Positions 26,319-35,103 of a stretch of DNA of 64,000 bases are shown here, piece after piece. A program made the position numbers and the translations under genes. The stretch is from Streptomyces sp. CG 926. GTDB lineage: Bacteria > Actinomycetota > Actinomycetes > Streptomycetales > Streptomycetaceae. Location: assembly GCF_003148825.1 (NCBI RefSeq), contig NZ_QGGZ01000004.1, positions 124,001 through 188,000 of the forward strand, in the 5' to 3' direction. Position 1 is the stretch's first letter. Each line of letters starts with the position of its first letter. Below the pieces are notes generated by a model. The model was not told the DNA's origin and made no database searches. It saw only the letters and a program-made list of their open reading frames with translations.

Positions 26319-26336
26319 ACCGTCCGACCGGACGGT
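26319..26336. promoter_or_regulatory. Candidate operator palindrome
   Basis: ACCGTCCGACCGGACGGT has 8-bp perfect arms around AC. It is immediately followed by GAGGAGGGG and the tiny ORF at 26352. Size and symmetry suit a TetR-type regulator site, but no regulator gene is adjacent. Confidence 0.35.
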
Positions 26337-26351
26337 GAGGAGGGGCGAGAC

Positions 26352-26447
26352 ATGGAATGGGTCGCAGACGCTCGGCCGGCGGCCGGGCGAGTCCACCTGG
26401 TACCTGGAGACGGTTTTCACGCCCGGTGCCCACCTCGGGACGGTTGA
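26352..26447 (+). CDS. Possible 31-residue peptide or truncated gene start
   Basis: ATG 26352 is preceded by GAGGAGGGG with 6-base spacing, the strongest ribosome site in this gap, and the frame runs 31 codons (start MEWVADARPAAGRVH) to TGA. It may be a leader peptide or the surviving start of a gene that has decayed downstream. The length gives no family information. Confidence 0.25.
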   Translation: MEWVADARPAAGRVHLVPGDGFHARCPPRDG

Positions 26448-27065
26448 CGACGATCCGACCACGCCTGTCGTCGTGAGCGTGTACCGAGTGGTCGTCTTGT
26501 CGTCGATGCGCCGTGGAACGACGACATCGCCTGCCTTCCACCAGGCGAGGAGCCTCGTTGTTCAGCGGACCACAACGTCGGCTGCTTCTCCGACGCCGGC
26601 GCATGGACGACCCTGTCCTCACCATTTCGCACATGCGTGAACGCAGTCCGTTGGCGGACGGGTGCGAGCGGATCAGTGACGAGTCGCGGAAGGCCGATCT
26701 GGTGACGTTCGGAGCGGAGTCGGGCGGCGTCGTCTGGTTGGGGCGGACCGAGAGCGGCGATGTAGCCGCGATCGTCGTCACCAACGGCATGGCCGACGCC
26801 GAAGCATGGCACCGAGCGCCGGCCTGACAGTGGGGAACAGCCACACGTCCACGCGCTGCCACAGGCCTCCGGCGGACGGCGGCGAAGGCTGGGCCGGCCG
26901 GTTTCGCCCGGGCCCGGGGCTCGACCACGGTGGAGCGTTCTCTGGCTCCGATGGCGGGCGTCCTGCGTTCTTGACGTGTCCAAGGGCTTGGCCGTACCGA
27001 CCCTGCTCGCGGTTCGTCGGCGACGTCGACGACGCCGGCTTCTGACACGTCAAGGAGTACGTCGC

Positions 27066-28022
27066 TCACCGGCCCGGCAGGGGGTCCTTCAGCTGGGCCG
27101 CGGCCAGGGCCAGGCCGCCCGCCGCCCTGGCGCAGCGGGCCGCCAGCCTGGCGACCTCGGCCCGCAGGGCCTCGTTCTCCGGGCCCCGCCACTCCGGGGC
27201 TCCGGCCGCCGTGTGCATCCGGAACGCGTGTGTGCGCAGCGCGGCGGCGTGGCCGCTCAGGCCGCCGTCCGGCGGTCTCGGCGTCGGCCGGGCGGCCCGC
27301 ACCGTGACCCGGCGGCGGACCGGGCCGCGGGTGGGTGCGGCCACCGGCCCGGCCGGCCCTGCGGGAAGGCCCGGGCCGCGGTCGCAGAAGGCCCAGAAGG
27401 CGGCGCCGAGCCCGAGGACGGGTTCGGCGGTCTCGGCCCGGCCGGTGGCGACCTGCCAGCCGGCGTGGTCGTTGAAGGGGTTCGCGTCGGTCAGCGCATG
27501 CCAGGCGAGGATGTCCGCGAAGGACGGGGCCAGCAGTGCGAAGGCGTGCTCGGCGCCCCGCTCGCGCATGATGGCGCGGAACAGCCTGACGGCTTCGCCC
27601 TGGTGGCCCGCTCCGACGGCGTCCAGGACGGCCGCCGCGCCGGGATCGTCGAGCAGGTCGGGGCGTTCCGCGCTCGCGGCCCGGATCCGGGCCTTCAGTC
27701 CGCAGACCGCGATGCTGATCGCCAGGCTCTCCCGGCCCGCCAGGATTCCGGCGAGTCGGCCGGCCCGGGCCACCCCCCGGCCACGCGGGGCCCAGCCGAG
27801 ACCCGCCGGGTCGGTGAGCGTGCGCAGCAGGGTGCGCCAGCCGAGCCGGGTCCGACCGCCCCGGGCGAGGGCGGCCGCGGGCAGGCGAGCGCCGAAGGCC
27901 AGGCCGGAGGCGTGGCGGGAGGCCTCGCCGACGGCGTCGGCGGCCTCGGCGAGGGCGCGGCACGGGGCGTCGAGCAGGTCGATGTCCGGGGCGGTGGACG
28001 CGGAGGTCGCGGCGTCGGGCAT
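27066..28022 (-). CDS. Unknown protein paired with P450
   Basis: This 318-residue, Ala/Arg-rich, mostly helical protein has no signal or membrane segment I can see. A central segment (HAFALLAPSFADILAWHALTDANPFNDHAGW, about 160-190) has an acidic/His pattern that could be an active site, but I do not recognise a family. The ATG has GAGGA 5 bases upstream. It is downstream of the P450 gene in the same orientation with a 141 bp spacer containing a GGGACGGGAC repeat, so co-transcription is likely. A partner or substrate-supply role for the P450 is inferred from position only. Confidence 0.65.
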   Translation of the reverse strand: MPDAATSASTAPDIDLLDAPCRALAEAADAVGEASRHASGLAFGARLPAAALARGGRTRLGWRTLLRTLTDPAGLGWAPRGRGVARAGRLAGILAGRESLAISIAVCGLKARIRAASAERPDLLDDPGAAAVLDAVGAGHQGEAVRLFRAIMRERGAEHAFALLAPSFADILAWHALTDANPFNDHAGWQVATGRAETAEPVLGLGAAFWAFCDRGPGLPAGPAGPVAAPTRGPVRRRVTVRAARPTPRPPDGGLSGHAAALRTHAFRMHTAAGAPEWRGPENEALRAEVARLAARCARAAGGLALAAAQLKDPLPGR

Positions 28023-28163
28023 GTCATCCTCGTGGGGTTCGCAGAGGTTCGGGGACAGGACGGGACGGGACAGAACGGGACGGGCGGAGTGTGTCGGGGG
28101 CGCGCACGGGGTGGGGTGCGGACAGGTACGCGAGCGGGGTCCGGGGAGGGGTGCGGGGCGTCC

Positions 28164-29717
28164 TCAGCGGCGGGTGAGCGTGAGCCGGATGCCCTGCGGG
28201 TCGAGAGTCGCGGGCAGCGGCCCTACCGGGTCGAGCACCGGCCGGGTACCCGCGACGCGATGGCCGCGCAGCACCTCGGCGCAGAGCGCGGCGGTGGCCA
28301 TCAGGCCGAGCTGGTCGCCCGGACAGCGGCCGCCTCCGTGGCTGAAGGGCGCCATCCGGATGTCCTGGTCCGCGCCCGGGTTCTTCCACCGGCCGGGCAC
28401 GAACACGTGCGCGGCCGGCACCCGTTCGGGGTCGCGCTGGTGGAACGCCACGGGGACCAGCAGGGACGTCCCGGCCGGGTAGCGCACGCCCCGCCATTCG
28501 GTTTCGGCGCGGGTGACGCGGATCAGGTCGGGCACCACCGGGTACAGCCGCAGGGACTCCCGGACGCAGGCCCGTAGCCGGGGCAGTTCGCCCCGGTCCG
28601 CACCGGCGACGGCTTCGGCGGCCGCCTCGGCCGCGGCCAGGTCCTGCTCCGCGGGATGCGCCCCGAGCAGGAGCAGGGTGCGCAGCAGCGTGTCCGGAAC
28701 GGCGTCCATGGCCAGCAGCCAGTGCTGGGCCTGGCCGACTGGGTCGAGTGCGCCGGTGGGGTCGGGGTGGCGGGCGGCTCGGCCGACGAGGGTGTCGCCG
28801 TCGGCTCGGGCGGCGTGCTCCTCGATGCGGGCGCGGGCCTTGTCGTGCACGGAGCGGGCGGCGCGGCCGGAGCGTACCCGGCCGCCACGCGGGCTGCTGC
28901 CCTCGGCGCGCAGTTGGGTGAGCCATCCGGTGAGTTCCTCGTCCGCGGCCGCCGCGTCGCCGAGCACGATCCGCCGGGCGGCGCGCTGCACGGCGTACCG
29001 GGCGCGGGCGAGGTCGAGAGTGGCGGTGGCGGTGGCGGTGGTGCGGGTGCCGGTCGGGGTGGCAGGTGCGGTCAGGTGCCGGGCCTCCTCCGCGAGGGCG
29101 GTGAGGAAGGGCCCGCAGGAGGGGTGCACGGGCCGGTCGGCGGCCAGTACCTCGGCTCCGACCTGACGCTGCTGGGCCCGGATGTCGCCGCGGGCGCAGC
29201 CGGAGTCGGAGTCGGAGTCGGCGGGCTCCTCGGGGCCGATGCCCCGGCACTTGTCCGGCGCGGCGGCCGCGAGGAGGCTGACGGGTTCGGCGTAGAAGCG
29301 GCGCAGGTCCTGGGGGTCGAGGAGGACGAGGAAGGTTCTCCCGGAGCGGGTGCGGACCAGGGCGGGCGCGTCGCCTCGGCGGGCGCGCAGGGCACGCAGC
29401 GCCGCGGCGGAGGTGCGTACGTCGTGCGGCCGCGGCCGGGCCAGGCCGCGGAGCAGGCCGCCGAGGCCGGCGAAGGGCGCCCGGGCGGCGGTTCCCGGGA
29501 CCGGGGCCGGGGCGAGGGCCGCGTACCGCAGCGATTCCCTCATGGAGGTCCGCCGGCCGGGGGCGTCCGTCGCCGGCCACGGCATCGCGGGCCCGCGGTC
29601 CGCGCGCGGCGCCTCACCACGGGGTGACCGGCCGGCGCGCTCGGGGCGGCGGCGGGTGGCGAGGGCCCGTACCCGGGCTCGGAGCCCGTCGAGGGCGGCC
29701 CCTTGGACCGTACGCAT
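28164..29717 (-). CDS. Cytochrome P450
   Basis: The 517-residue protein carries the P450 core: the ExxR helix CVRESLRLYP, the PxRW segment VPGRWKN, and the heme loop FSHGGGRCPGDQLG with axial Cys465. The I-helix segment LLAMDAVPDTLLRTLLLL lacks the usual A/G-G-x-D/E-T-T pattern; Asp-Thr is kept but shifted. A roughly 58-residue N-terminal extension, Arg-rich and without membrane helix, is included because GTG-independent ATG 29717 has GGAGG with 7-base spacing, while the internal ATG 29543 has none. The substrate is unknown; the product class could be a lipid or polyketide. Redox partners are not encoded nearby. Confidence 0.9.
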   Translation of the reverse strand: MRTVQGAALDGLRARVRALATRRRPERAGRSPRGEAPRADRGPAMPWPATDAPGRRTSMRESLRYAALAPAPVPGTAARAPFAGLGGLLRGLARPRPHDVRTSAAALRALRARRGDAPALVRTRSGRTFLVLLDPQDLRRFYAEPVSLLAAAAPDKCRGIGPEEPADSDSDSGCARGDIRAQQRQVGAEVLAADRPVHPSCGPFLTALAEEARHLTAPATPTGTRTTATATATLDLARARYAVQRAARRIVLGDAAAADEELTGWLTQLRAEGSSPRGGRVRSGRAARSVHDKARARIEEHAARADGDTLVGRAARHPDPTGALDPVGQAQHWLLAMDAVPDTLLRTLLLLGAHPAEQDLAAAEAAAEAVAGADRGELPRLRACVRESLRLYPVVPDLIRVTRAETEWRGVRYPAGTSLLVPVAFHQRDPERVPAAHVFVPGRWKNPGADQDIRMAPFSHGGGRCPGDQLGLMATAALCAEVLRGHRVAGTRPVLDPVGPLPATLDPQGIRLTLTRR

Positions 29718-29807
29718 CCGTGTACCTCCGCGGCGGGAGCGACAACACTCGGCGACATCGGCATCACCGTACGTCCCACCTGCGCACTCCGCGCTCCGAG
29801 GACCGTC

Positions 29808-30317
29808 TCAGGGGTCCAACCCGACCAGCAGCGCGGCGGTGTCCAGGCCGGCGGCGAGGTAGGCGGTGAAGGCCTCGTTGTTCAGGGCCCATGGGGAGCG
29901 ACCGCGGCGCACCCGGGTGATGGCCTCGGCGGGCGTCAGCCCCCGGTCGACCAGGCACTGGGCGACGACGAGGCCGGACCTGTTGTAGCCCGAGTGGCAG
30001 CGGACGAGTGTGCTGAGGCCCGAGTCGAGGGCGAGTGTCGCGGTGCGGGCGAGGCGCTGGACGGTGTGCAGCTGTTCGGCGGTGAGTGCGGCGTCCGGGA
30101 TTTCCCCCACGACGTGCTCGGCGCGCGGTCCCGGGCCGTGGCCGGTCCGGGTGAACAGGCTGATGACGAGGTCGAACTCGTCCCCCACGACGACGGCCCG
30201 CATGTCACCGGCCGGGTCGGTCCAGTAGTGGCCGCCCATCCACAGGCCGGGTGCGATCTCCTCCCAGGGGGAAGGCGGCCCGGGTACGTCCCGGTCGCGT
30301 TGGCGAGTCTTCTTCAT
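29808..30317 (-). CDS. Dual-specificity protein phosphatase
   Basis: The 169-residue enzyme has the cysteine-phosphatase signature RCHSGYNRSG, with nucleophile Cys107 and Arg113, and a likely general-acid region about GEIPDAALTAEQ. The N-terminus WEEIAPGLWMGGHYW fits the start of dual-specificity phosphatases, which hydrolyse phospho-Tyr/Ser/Thr or phosphoinositides. ATG 30317 has AGGAGG 11 bases upstream, somewhat far; ATG 30365 is less likely. The neighbours give no substrate clue. Confidence 0.88.
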   Translation of the reverse strand: MKKTRQRDRDVPGPPSPWEEIAPGLWMGGHYWTDPAGDMRAVVVGDEFDLVISLFTRTGHGPGPRAEHVVGEIPDAALTAEQLHTVQRLARTATLALDSGLSTLVRCHSGYNRSGLVVAQCLVDRGLTPAEAITRVRRGRSPWALNNEAFTAYLAAGLDTAALLVGLDP

Positions 30318-30368
30318 ACGGGCCGCGACCTCCTGGGGACTGCCTCCAGGTTCGCAGACAACCAACGC

Positions 30369-31124
30369 TCATTCAGCGGTGGTCGGGGCGAACGCGGCCT
30401 CGCGGAAGGCGGTACGCGACGTGCTGTGCCCGGCGGTCGGCAGCAGGACCGCCCAGCGGTGGTGGCGGGGGGAGATCCACAGGGTGGGACCACCGTCCTG
30501 CGGGGCGTGGTGGGTCCAGATCCCGTGCGGGGCCGGGTCCCAGAGCAGGCCGCGGGCGGGGGTGAGTTCGCCGGTGCGGATCCGGAGGGACTCGGTGGTC
30601 CAGGTGCGGCTGATGCCCGTCGACGCCGCCGGGTCCCCCGGGGCCAGGAGGTGGCGCAGGAAGCGACCGAGGTCGGCGAGGGGTGCGCGCAGGGTGCCGT
30701 CGGTGTAGCCGGTGCCGGTCATGCCCAGGGGGTGCCAGACCCGGGCGGCCGCGAGATCGGCGAGCGGGCTGCCGGAGAGGTGCTCGACGAGGCGGGTGAG
30801 GTGGGTGAGGTGGGCGGTTCCGCCGGGGTGCGTGAGGAGGTGGTGGGCGGTCGTGCCCGCGGGGGTGCCTTCGGCGGCGGCGTCCCCGTAGGCGGCGAGC
30901 GGCGTGTGCAGGCGCAGCGCGCCCTCGTCGACGAGGCTGCCGATGGCCGGCCAGAGGGCGAGGACCGCGCCGAGGCCGCCCACGTCGAAGGCGGCGTCGG
31001 CCGGGTGCCCACCGTCCGAGCCCGCCTGTGGGCCCTCGGGTCCGCCGACGGCCCACACGGCCCCGGGATCGGCGGACTCCACGAGGGTCCGGACGGCGGC
31101 GGCCTGGTCGTACAGGGGCATCAT
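30369..31124 (-). CDS. Beta-lactamase-fold protein lacking the SxxK catalytic pair
   Basis: The 251-residue protein aligns by eye with class-C-like serine hydrolases: FDVGGLGAVLALWPAIGSLVDEG matches the usual FDLASLTKV-type helix, and HAPQDGGPTLWISPRHHRWAVLL matches the HTGFTGT-type final strand. The nucleophile Ser is Gly50 and the general-base Lys is Ala53, so normal acyl-enzyme chemistry is not possible. It is also short (families are typically 350 or more). There is no signal peptide. A binding or scaffolding role is likely. The start is ATG 31124, without a good ribosome site. Confidence 0.8.
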   Translation of the reverse strand: MMPLYDQAAAVRTLVESADPGAVWAVGGPEGPQAGSDGGHPADAAFDVGGLGAVLALWPAIGSLVDEGALRLHTPLAAYGDAAAEGTPAGTTAHHLLTHPGGTAHLTHLTRLVEHLSGSPLADLAAARVWHPLGMTGTGYTDGTLRAPLADLGRFLRHLLAPGDPAASTGISRTWTTESLRIRTGELTPARGLLWDPAPHGIWTHHAPQDGGPTLWISPRHHRWAVLLPTAGHSTSRTAFREAAFAPTTAE

Positions 31125-31210
31125 GGTCGCCCACGTTAACGAGCCGGGCACCGGCCGCGCGGCAGGCCGCCGCGGAGTCCGCGCTCCCGCCACCCGAATG
31201 CCCCGCGGCG

Positions 31211-31286
31211 GGAAGGGGGGCCGGGCGCCGCAGGCCTCGCAGCAGGAAGGGGGGCCGGGCGCCGCAGGCCTCGCAGCAGGAAGGGG
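31211..31286. repeat. 34-bp tandem repeat, 2.2 copies
   Basis: Two identical 34-bp units (31211-31244 and 31245-31278), beginning GGAAGGGGGGCCGGGCGCCG, are followed by an 8-bp third copy that merges with the terminator stem. The GGCGCCGCAGGCCTCGC part is itself partly self-complementary. Confidence 0.95.
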
Positions 31287-31312
31287 CGGGGCGCCCGTAG
31301 GCGCCCCGCCCC
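31283..31312 (-). terminator. Terminator of the protease gene
   Basis: A 13-bp perfect inverted repeat (GGGGCGGGGCGCC and complement) with a CGTA loop lies just beyond the S8 protease stop (gene on the minus strand). Confidence 0.85.
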
Positions 31313-31330
31313 CGTGTTCTACCGGCCGGA

Positions 31331-34300
31331 CTAGCTCTTGTCCGGGCGGTCGGTCACCCGCAGGGTGTTCAGCAGGGGCTTGCCGAAGCCGCTGTGCGTG
31401 ACGAAGCGGACGTTGAGGACCCCGTCCGTGACCGTGACCGTGTACGTACGGGTCAGGGCCTTGTAGGTGCCCGCCTCCAGGGAGATGTCCAGGGAGGGCA
31501 GGACCTGCGTGCCCTCGGCCAGGACGTCGAAGACGCGCTTGTTCGGCTTGGTGGAGGAGAGCTCCGCGAAGCCGAGCTCCACCGTGTAGGTACCGTTCGG
31601 CACGTTGTCGAAGCGGTACTCGTACATGCCCTCGCGGGCGTTGCGGAACAGCCGCTGGTCGTCCGTGCCGGCGATGGTGCGGCCGGTCGCCTCCACGGTG
31701 CTGTTGCCCTGGTAGCCGTAGGAGCCGGGGGTGTACTTGCGGTCCGGGGACCAGGCGTCACCGAGGGCGTCCGTGCTGGTGTAGCCGGATCCCGCGTCCA
31801 GGCCGACCTGGTAGCGCGGGACGACGACCTTGACCGGGACGGTGAGCACCGGGGTCCGGCCGCTCGCCGAGGTGATCTTCAGGTCGGCGGTGAAGACCGC
31901 GCCCGGGGTCAGTCCGGTGGTGTCCACCGACAGGGTGACGGGGACCTTTCCGCCGGTGGCGAGGTTGCCGGTGGCCGGGGTGGCGGTCAGCCAGGTCGCA
32001 TCCTCGGACACCGTGAACGCCGTGCCGAGGCCCGGGTTGGTCAGGTCCAGGGTCCGTGTCCGCTGCTGGTTCGCGGGGAGCACGACCTCGACCGACGGCT
32101 TGGAGGCCGTCACCTTTCCGGTGCGCAGGGACTGGGTCACGGTCGTGACGTCGGCGGCCTTCACGTTCACCGACGCCGTGGCGGACTCGTACTGCGGCGC
32201 CGCCAGCGAGACGGGGAGCGCGCCGGACGGGCTCTGGACGACGTAGCCGCCGTCCGCCGCCGTGGTGGCGGAGACCGCCGCGTCGCCCGTGCCGACGGTC
32301 ACGGTGGCGCCGGCGACGCCGTTGCCGTCGTTGGCGTCGAGCACCCGGCCCGCCACCACGCCGCTCTTGGTGGTGCGGAAGGCGACGGTCAGACCGTCCG
32401 TGAGGGCGGCGGCGTTGTAGGAGTACTTGAAGGCGTCCGTGCCGGCCGCGTTCTCCACGCCGACCGTGGCCGAGGAGCCGCCCTTGATGCCGGTGCCGCC
32501 GGTCCCCTTGTAGGAGTAGGAGACCGTACCGTCCTCGCCGATGGTGGCCGAGAAGGAGAACGTGTCGGTCTGCGCCGACCAGTGGGAGACCTTGCGCCAC
32601 TCGATCACGTAGCTGCGGTGCGGGGCGGTGCCGGTGACGCCGGTGAAGACGCCGGAGCCGCTGCCCGGGGCGCCGACGACGAGGTCGTCCCAGAACGGGT
32701 ACAGGGCCGCGTTGGGCGTGGCCGTGCTCGGCAGGTCCCCGTTGATGTCGCCGGTGTTGTTGCCGCCGAAGCTGACGGTGCCGTTGGTGCCGATCCAGGC
32801 CTGGCCGTACGTCTTGCCGTACAGGGGCAGCGGGAAGGGCAGGTCGACGCGCTCGGTGGTGTTGTCCCCGGTGAGCGCGAGCTGGCGGGTCCCCTCGGCG
32901 TACGGGCGGTCGCCGGCGGCGGCGCAGGCGTAGCCGTAGCCGTCGGTGCGCTCGGGCAGGTTCACCGCGACGGTGGCGTCACCGGCGACGGTGACCTTGG
33001 CCGTGCCGCCGGTGAGGCAGCGGGAGGGGTGGGTGGCGTTCACGTCGTACGTGCCGTGCGGCAGGGTGACCTCGAAGCGGCCCTGGGCGTCGGCGGTCGC
33101 GGTCACGGGGGTGTCCGCAATGGTGATCGAGGCGCCCGCGGCGGGGCCGGCGGCCGAGGAGACGGTGCCGGTGAGCTTGCCGGAGGCCGCCTGGGTGAGG
33201 GTGAAGTCACCGGTGGCGGTGGCGTTCTCGGTGACCGTGGCCGTGGCGGTCTGCTGCCCGTAGCCGAACTTGGCGGCGGTCAGGGTGTAGTCGCCGACCG
33301 AGAGGGAGGTGAAGCGGTAGCTGCCGTCGGCCGCGGTGGTGGTCGTACGGTCGATCGGGCCGTCGGCGGTGATCTTCACGCCCGCGACGGGCTGGTCACC
33401 GGCGCGTACGGTGCCGCCGAGCGAGCCGATGGCGCCGCGCGGGGCGGCGTTCACGGCGGCGAGCGCGTCGAGGCGGCCCTCACCGAACACGTTGTTGTCG
33501 GCGGCGTTGCCCCCGCACTGGCTGCTGTCGGTGTCCAGGGCGGTGCCGTCCAGGAGCGACTCGGTCTGCGCGACGTCGCCTTCCAGGGCGGGAGCGGCGG
33601 ACCAGAGCAGGGCGACGGCGGCCGCGGTGTGCGGCGAGGCCATCGAGGTGCCGGAGAAGGCCTCGTATCCGCCGCCGGGGACGGAGGAGCGCACGTTCAC
33701 GCCGGGTGCGGCGATGTTCGGCTTGACGATGCCGCCGGGGCCGGCTCCTCGCGAGGAGAACGACGCGATCGCGTTGTTGATGTCGAAGGCGCCGGAGCTG
33801 TAGGAGCTGGCGTAGTCGCCGGGCGAGCCGGCGGTGTTGCAGCTCGGGCCGGCGTTCCCGTTGGAGAAGGCCGGGAAGATGCCGGCGGCCCGCCAGGTGT
33901 CGACGATCTGCTGGTACCAGGTGTCGCCGCCGCCACCGCCCCAGGAGTTGTTGACGATGTGCGGGGCGAGGTCGGGGCGCGGGTTCTGACCGTTCAGGTC
34001 GGTCGGGGCGACGATCCACTGGCCCGAGGCGAGGAGGGAGGCCTCGGAGCAGGAGTTCGACTCGCAGCCCTTGGCCGCGATCCACTTGGCGCCGGGGGCC
34101 ACACCGATCTTGTTGGCGCCGCCGTCGTCGCCGACCATCGTGCCCATGGTGTGGGTGCCGTGGTCGTTGTTGTCGCACGGGGCCGCGGTGGTGCACACGC
34201 CCGCCGGGTCGAACCAGTTGTAGGCGTGGTCGTAGGTGCCGTCCGCCTTCTTGCCGCGGTACTGGTTGTTCACGGCCGGGTGGGTGTAATCCACGCCGCT

Positions 34301-34939
34301 GTCGATGTTGGCGACGACGATGCCCTCGCCGCGCACCCCGACCTGGTCCCAGACCTGCGGGGCCTTGATCCGGTCGATGTTCCATTCGACGGCGTCGGCG
34401 ACGGCCTTCTCCCGCTTGCCCTCGGTGGGCTTGGGGAGGGCGACCTTGTCGTCGGCGTCGATCCGGGCGACCTCGGGGCGCTGCGCGAGGGTCCCGGCGA
34501 GCTTCTCGCTGCCGACGACGCGCACGGCGTTCACGATCCAGTACGAGGTGTAGTCGGCTCCCGCGCCCTGCAGGGCCTTGATGACGTCGGCCTGGCTGCG
34601 CGTGGCGTGGTCCTTCTTGATCCGCAGAACCGTTTCGGCCTTGGCGGCGCGGGTCTGCTGTTGACCCGCGGCGGTGAGGTCGGCGGCGCTGTCGAGATAG
34701 ACCCAGAAGACCGCCTTGGCGGACTCGTCGAGCTGAGCGCGGAGCTTGGGTTCGATCTTGCGCTCGGCCGCGGTCGGGGCGGCGGTGCCGGGGTCCTGGG
34801 CCGCCGCGGCGACGCCTGCGCCGATCGGCAGGAGCAGGACCGAGGTGAGGGCGGCGAGCGCCGCGCGTAAGGACCGCGCGGACCTTGATGACCTTGTGGG
34901 TCGTAAGGCTCGTGAGGACCGGTTGTCGCGTTGGGCCAC
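31331..34939 (-). CDS. Secreted subtilisin-like (S8) protease with C-terminal accessory domains
   Basis: This 1202-residue preproprotein has, in order, a long signal peptide (hydrophobic 26-47), an I9-type propeptide (about 60-165), and the S8 catalytic domain (about 200-480) with Asp213 (NIDSGVDYTH), His260 (NNDHGTHTMG), oxyanion Asn331 and Ser432 (SGTSMASPH). Two carboxypeptidase-regulatory-like beta modules, a long beta domain (YGYACAAAGDRPY onward), a BACON/immunoglobulin-like module (DLTNPGLGTAFTVSED), and a final malectin-like domain (RYQVGLDAGSGYTSTD to the end) follow. The start is GTG 34939 with GAGGAG 7 bases upstream; the open frame extends further but without support. It should be an extracellular endopeptidase bound to carbohydrate by its last domain. 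It is divergent from the MFS gene. Confidence 0.95.
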   Translation of the reverse strand: MAQRDNRSSRALRPTRSSRSARSLRAALAALTSVLLLPIGAGVAAAAQDPGTAAPTAAERKIEPKLRAQLDESAKAVFWVYLDSAADLTAAGQQQTRAAKAETVLRIKKDHATRSQADVIKALQGAGADYTSYWIVNAVRVVGSEKLAGTLAQRPEVARIDADDKVALPKPTEGKREKAVADAVEWNIDRIKAPQVWDQVGVRGEGIVVANIDSGVDYTHPAVNNQYRGKKADGTYDHAYNWFDPAGVCTTAAPCDNNDHGTHTMGTMVGDDGGANKIGVAPGAKWIAAKGCESNSCSEASLLASGQWIVAPTDLNGQNPRPDLAPHIVNNSWGGGGGDTWYQQIVDTWRAAGIFPAFSNGNAGPSCNTAGSPGDYASSYSSGAFDINNAIASFSSRGAGPGGIVKPNIAAPGVNVRSSVPGGGYEAFSGTSMASPHTAAAVALLWSAAPALEGDVAQTESLLDGTALDTDSSQCGGNAADNNVFGEGRLDALAAVNAAPRGAIGSLGGTVRAGDQPVAGVKITADGPIDRTTTTAADGSYRFTSLSVGDYTLTAAKFGYGQQTATATVTENATATGDFTLTQAASGKLTGTVSSAAGPAAGASITIADTPVTATADAQGRFEVTLPHGTYDVNATHPSRCLTGGTAKVTVAGDATVAVNLPERTDGYGYACAAAGDRPYAEGTRQLALTGDNTTERVDLPFPLPLYGKTYGQAWIGTNGTVSFGGNNTGDINGDLPSTATPNAALYPFWDDLVVGAPGSGSGVFTGVTGTAPHRSYVIEWRKVSHWSAQTDTFSFSATIGEDGTVSYSYKGTGGTGIKGGSSATVGVENAAGTDAFKYSYNAAALTDGLTVAFRTTKSGVVAGRVLDANDGNGVAGATVTVGTGDAAVSATTAADGGYVVQSPSGALPVSLAAPQYESATASVNVKAADVTTVTQSLRTGKVTASKPSVEVVLPANQQRTRTLDLTNPGLGTAFTVSEDATWLTATPATGNLATGGKVPVTLSVDTTGLTPGAVFTADLKITSASGRTPVLTVPVKVVVPRYQVGLDAGSGYTSTDALGDAWSPDRKYTPGSYGYQGNSTVEATGRTIAGTDDQRLFRNAREGMYEYRFDNVPNGTYTVELGFAELSSTKPNKRVFDVLAEGTQVLPSLDISLEAGTYKALTRTYTVTVTDGVLNVRFVTHSGFGKPLLNTLRVTDRPDKS

Positions 34940-35103
34940 GTGTTGTCTCCTCGTACGCCGTGTGCGGGTTGTGCGGGAAGGGTGCGCGTGACGTGCGCGG
35001 GTCATGGTGAACGAGACGTCATGTTCATTACAAGGGGGGCTTTTCGGCCGTACTCCCGCCCGCCCCGGTGGCCCGGACCGGCCGCGCGGGCCAGCCTGAA
35101 GGC

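Larger units (their letters stand above)
26126..27065. other. Long gap with palindrome, tiny ORF and possible gene remnants
   Basis: This 940 bp stretch has no intact gene of recognisable family. It holds an 18-bp palindrome at 26319, a 31-codon frame with a strong ribosome site at 26352, and a protein-like plus-strand segment at about 26603-26827 (containing ADLVTFGAESGGVVWLGRT) lacking a good start. An 11-bp inverted repeat (CTTGACGTGTC, 26970-26980, and complement 27044-27054) also lies here. Confidence 0.4.

Noticed and set aside
26970..27054. Small transposable element bounded by 11-bp inverted repeats
   Set aside because: There are no target-site duplications, the interior is only 63 bp, and no second copy was noticed in the window.
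31211..31286. CRISPR array
   Set aside because: The 34-bp units are direct tandem copies without spacers, and there are no cas genes.
31394..34870. 1158-codon open frame on the plus strand
   Set aside because: Complement of the subtilisin-like protease gene; Val/Gly/Arg-rich translation without motifs.
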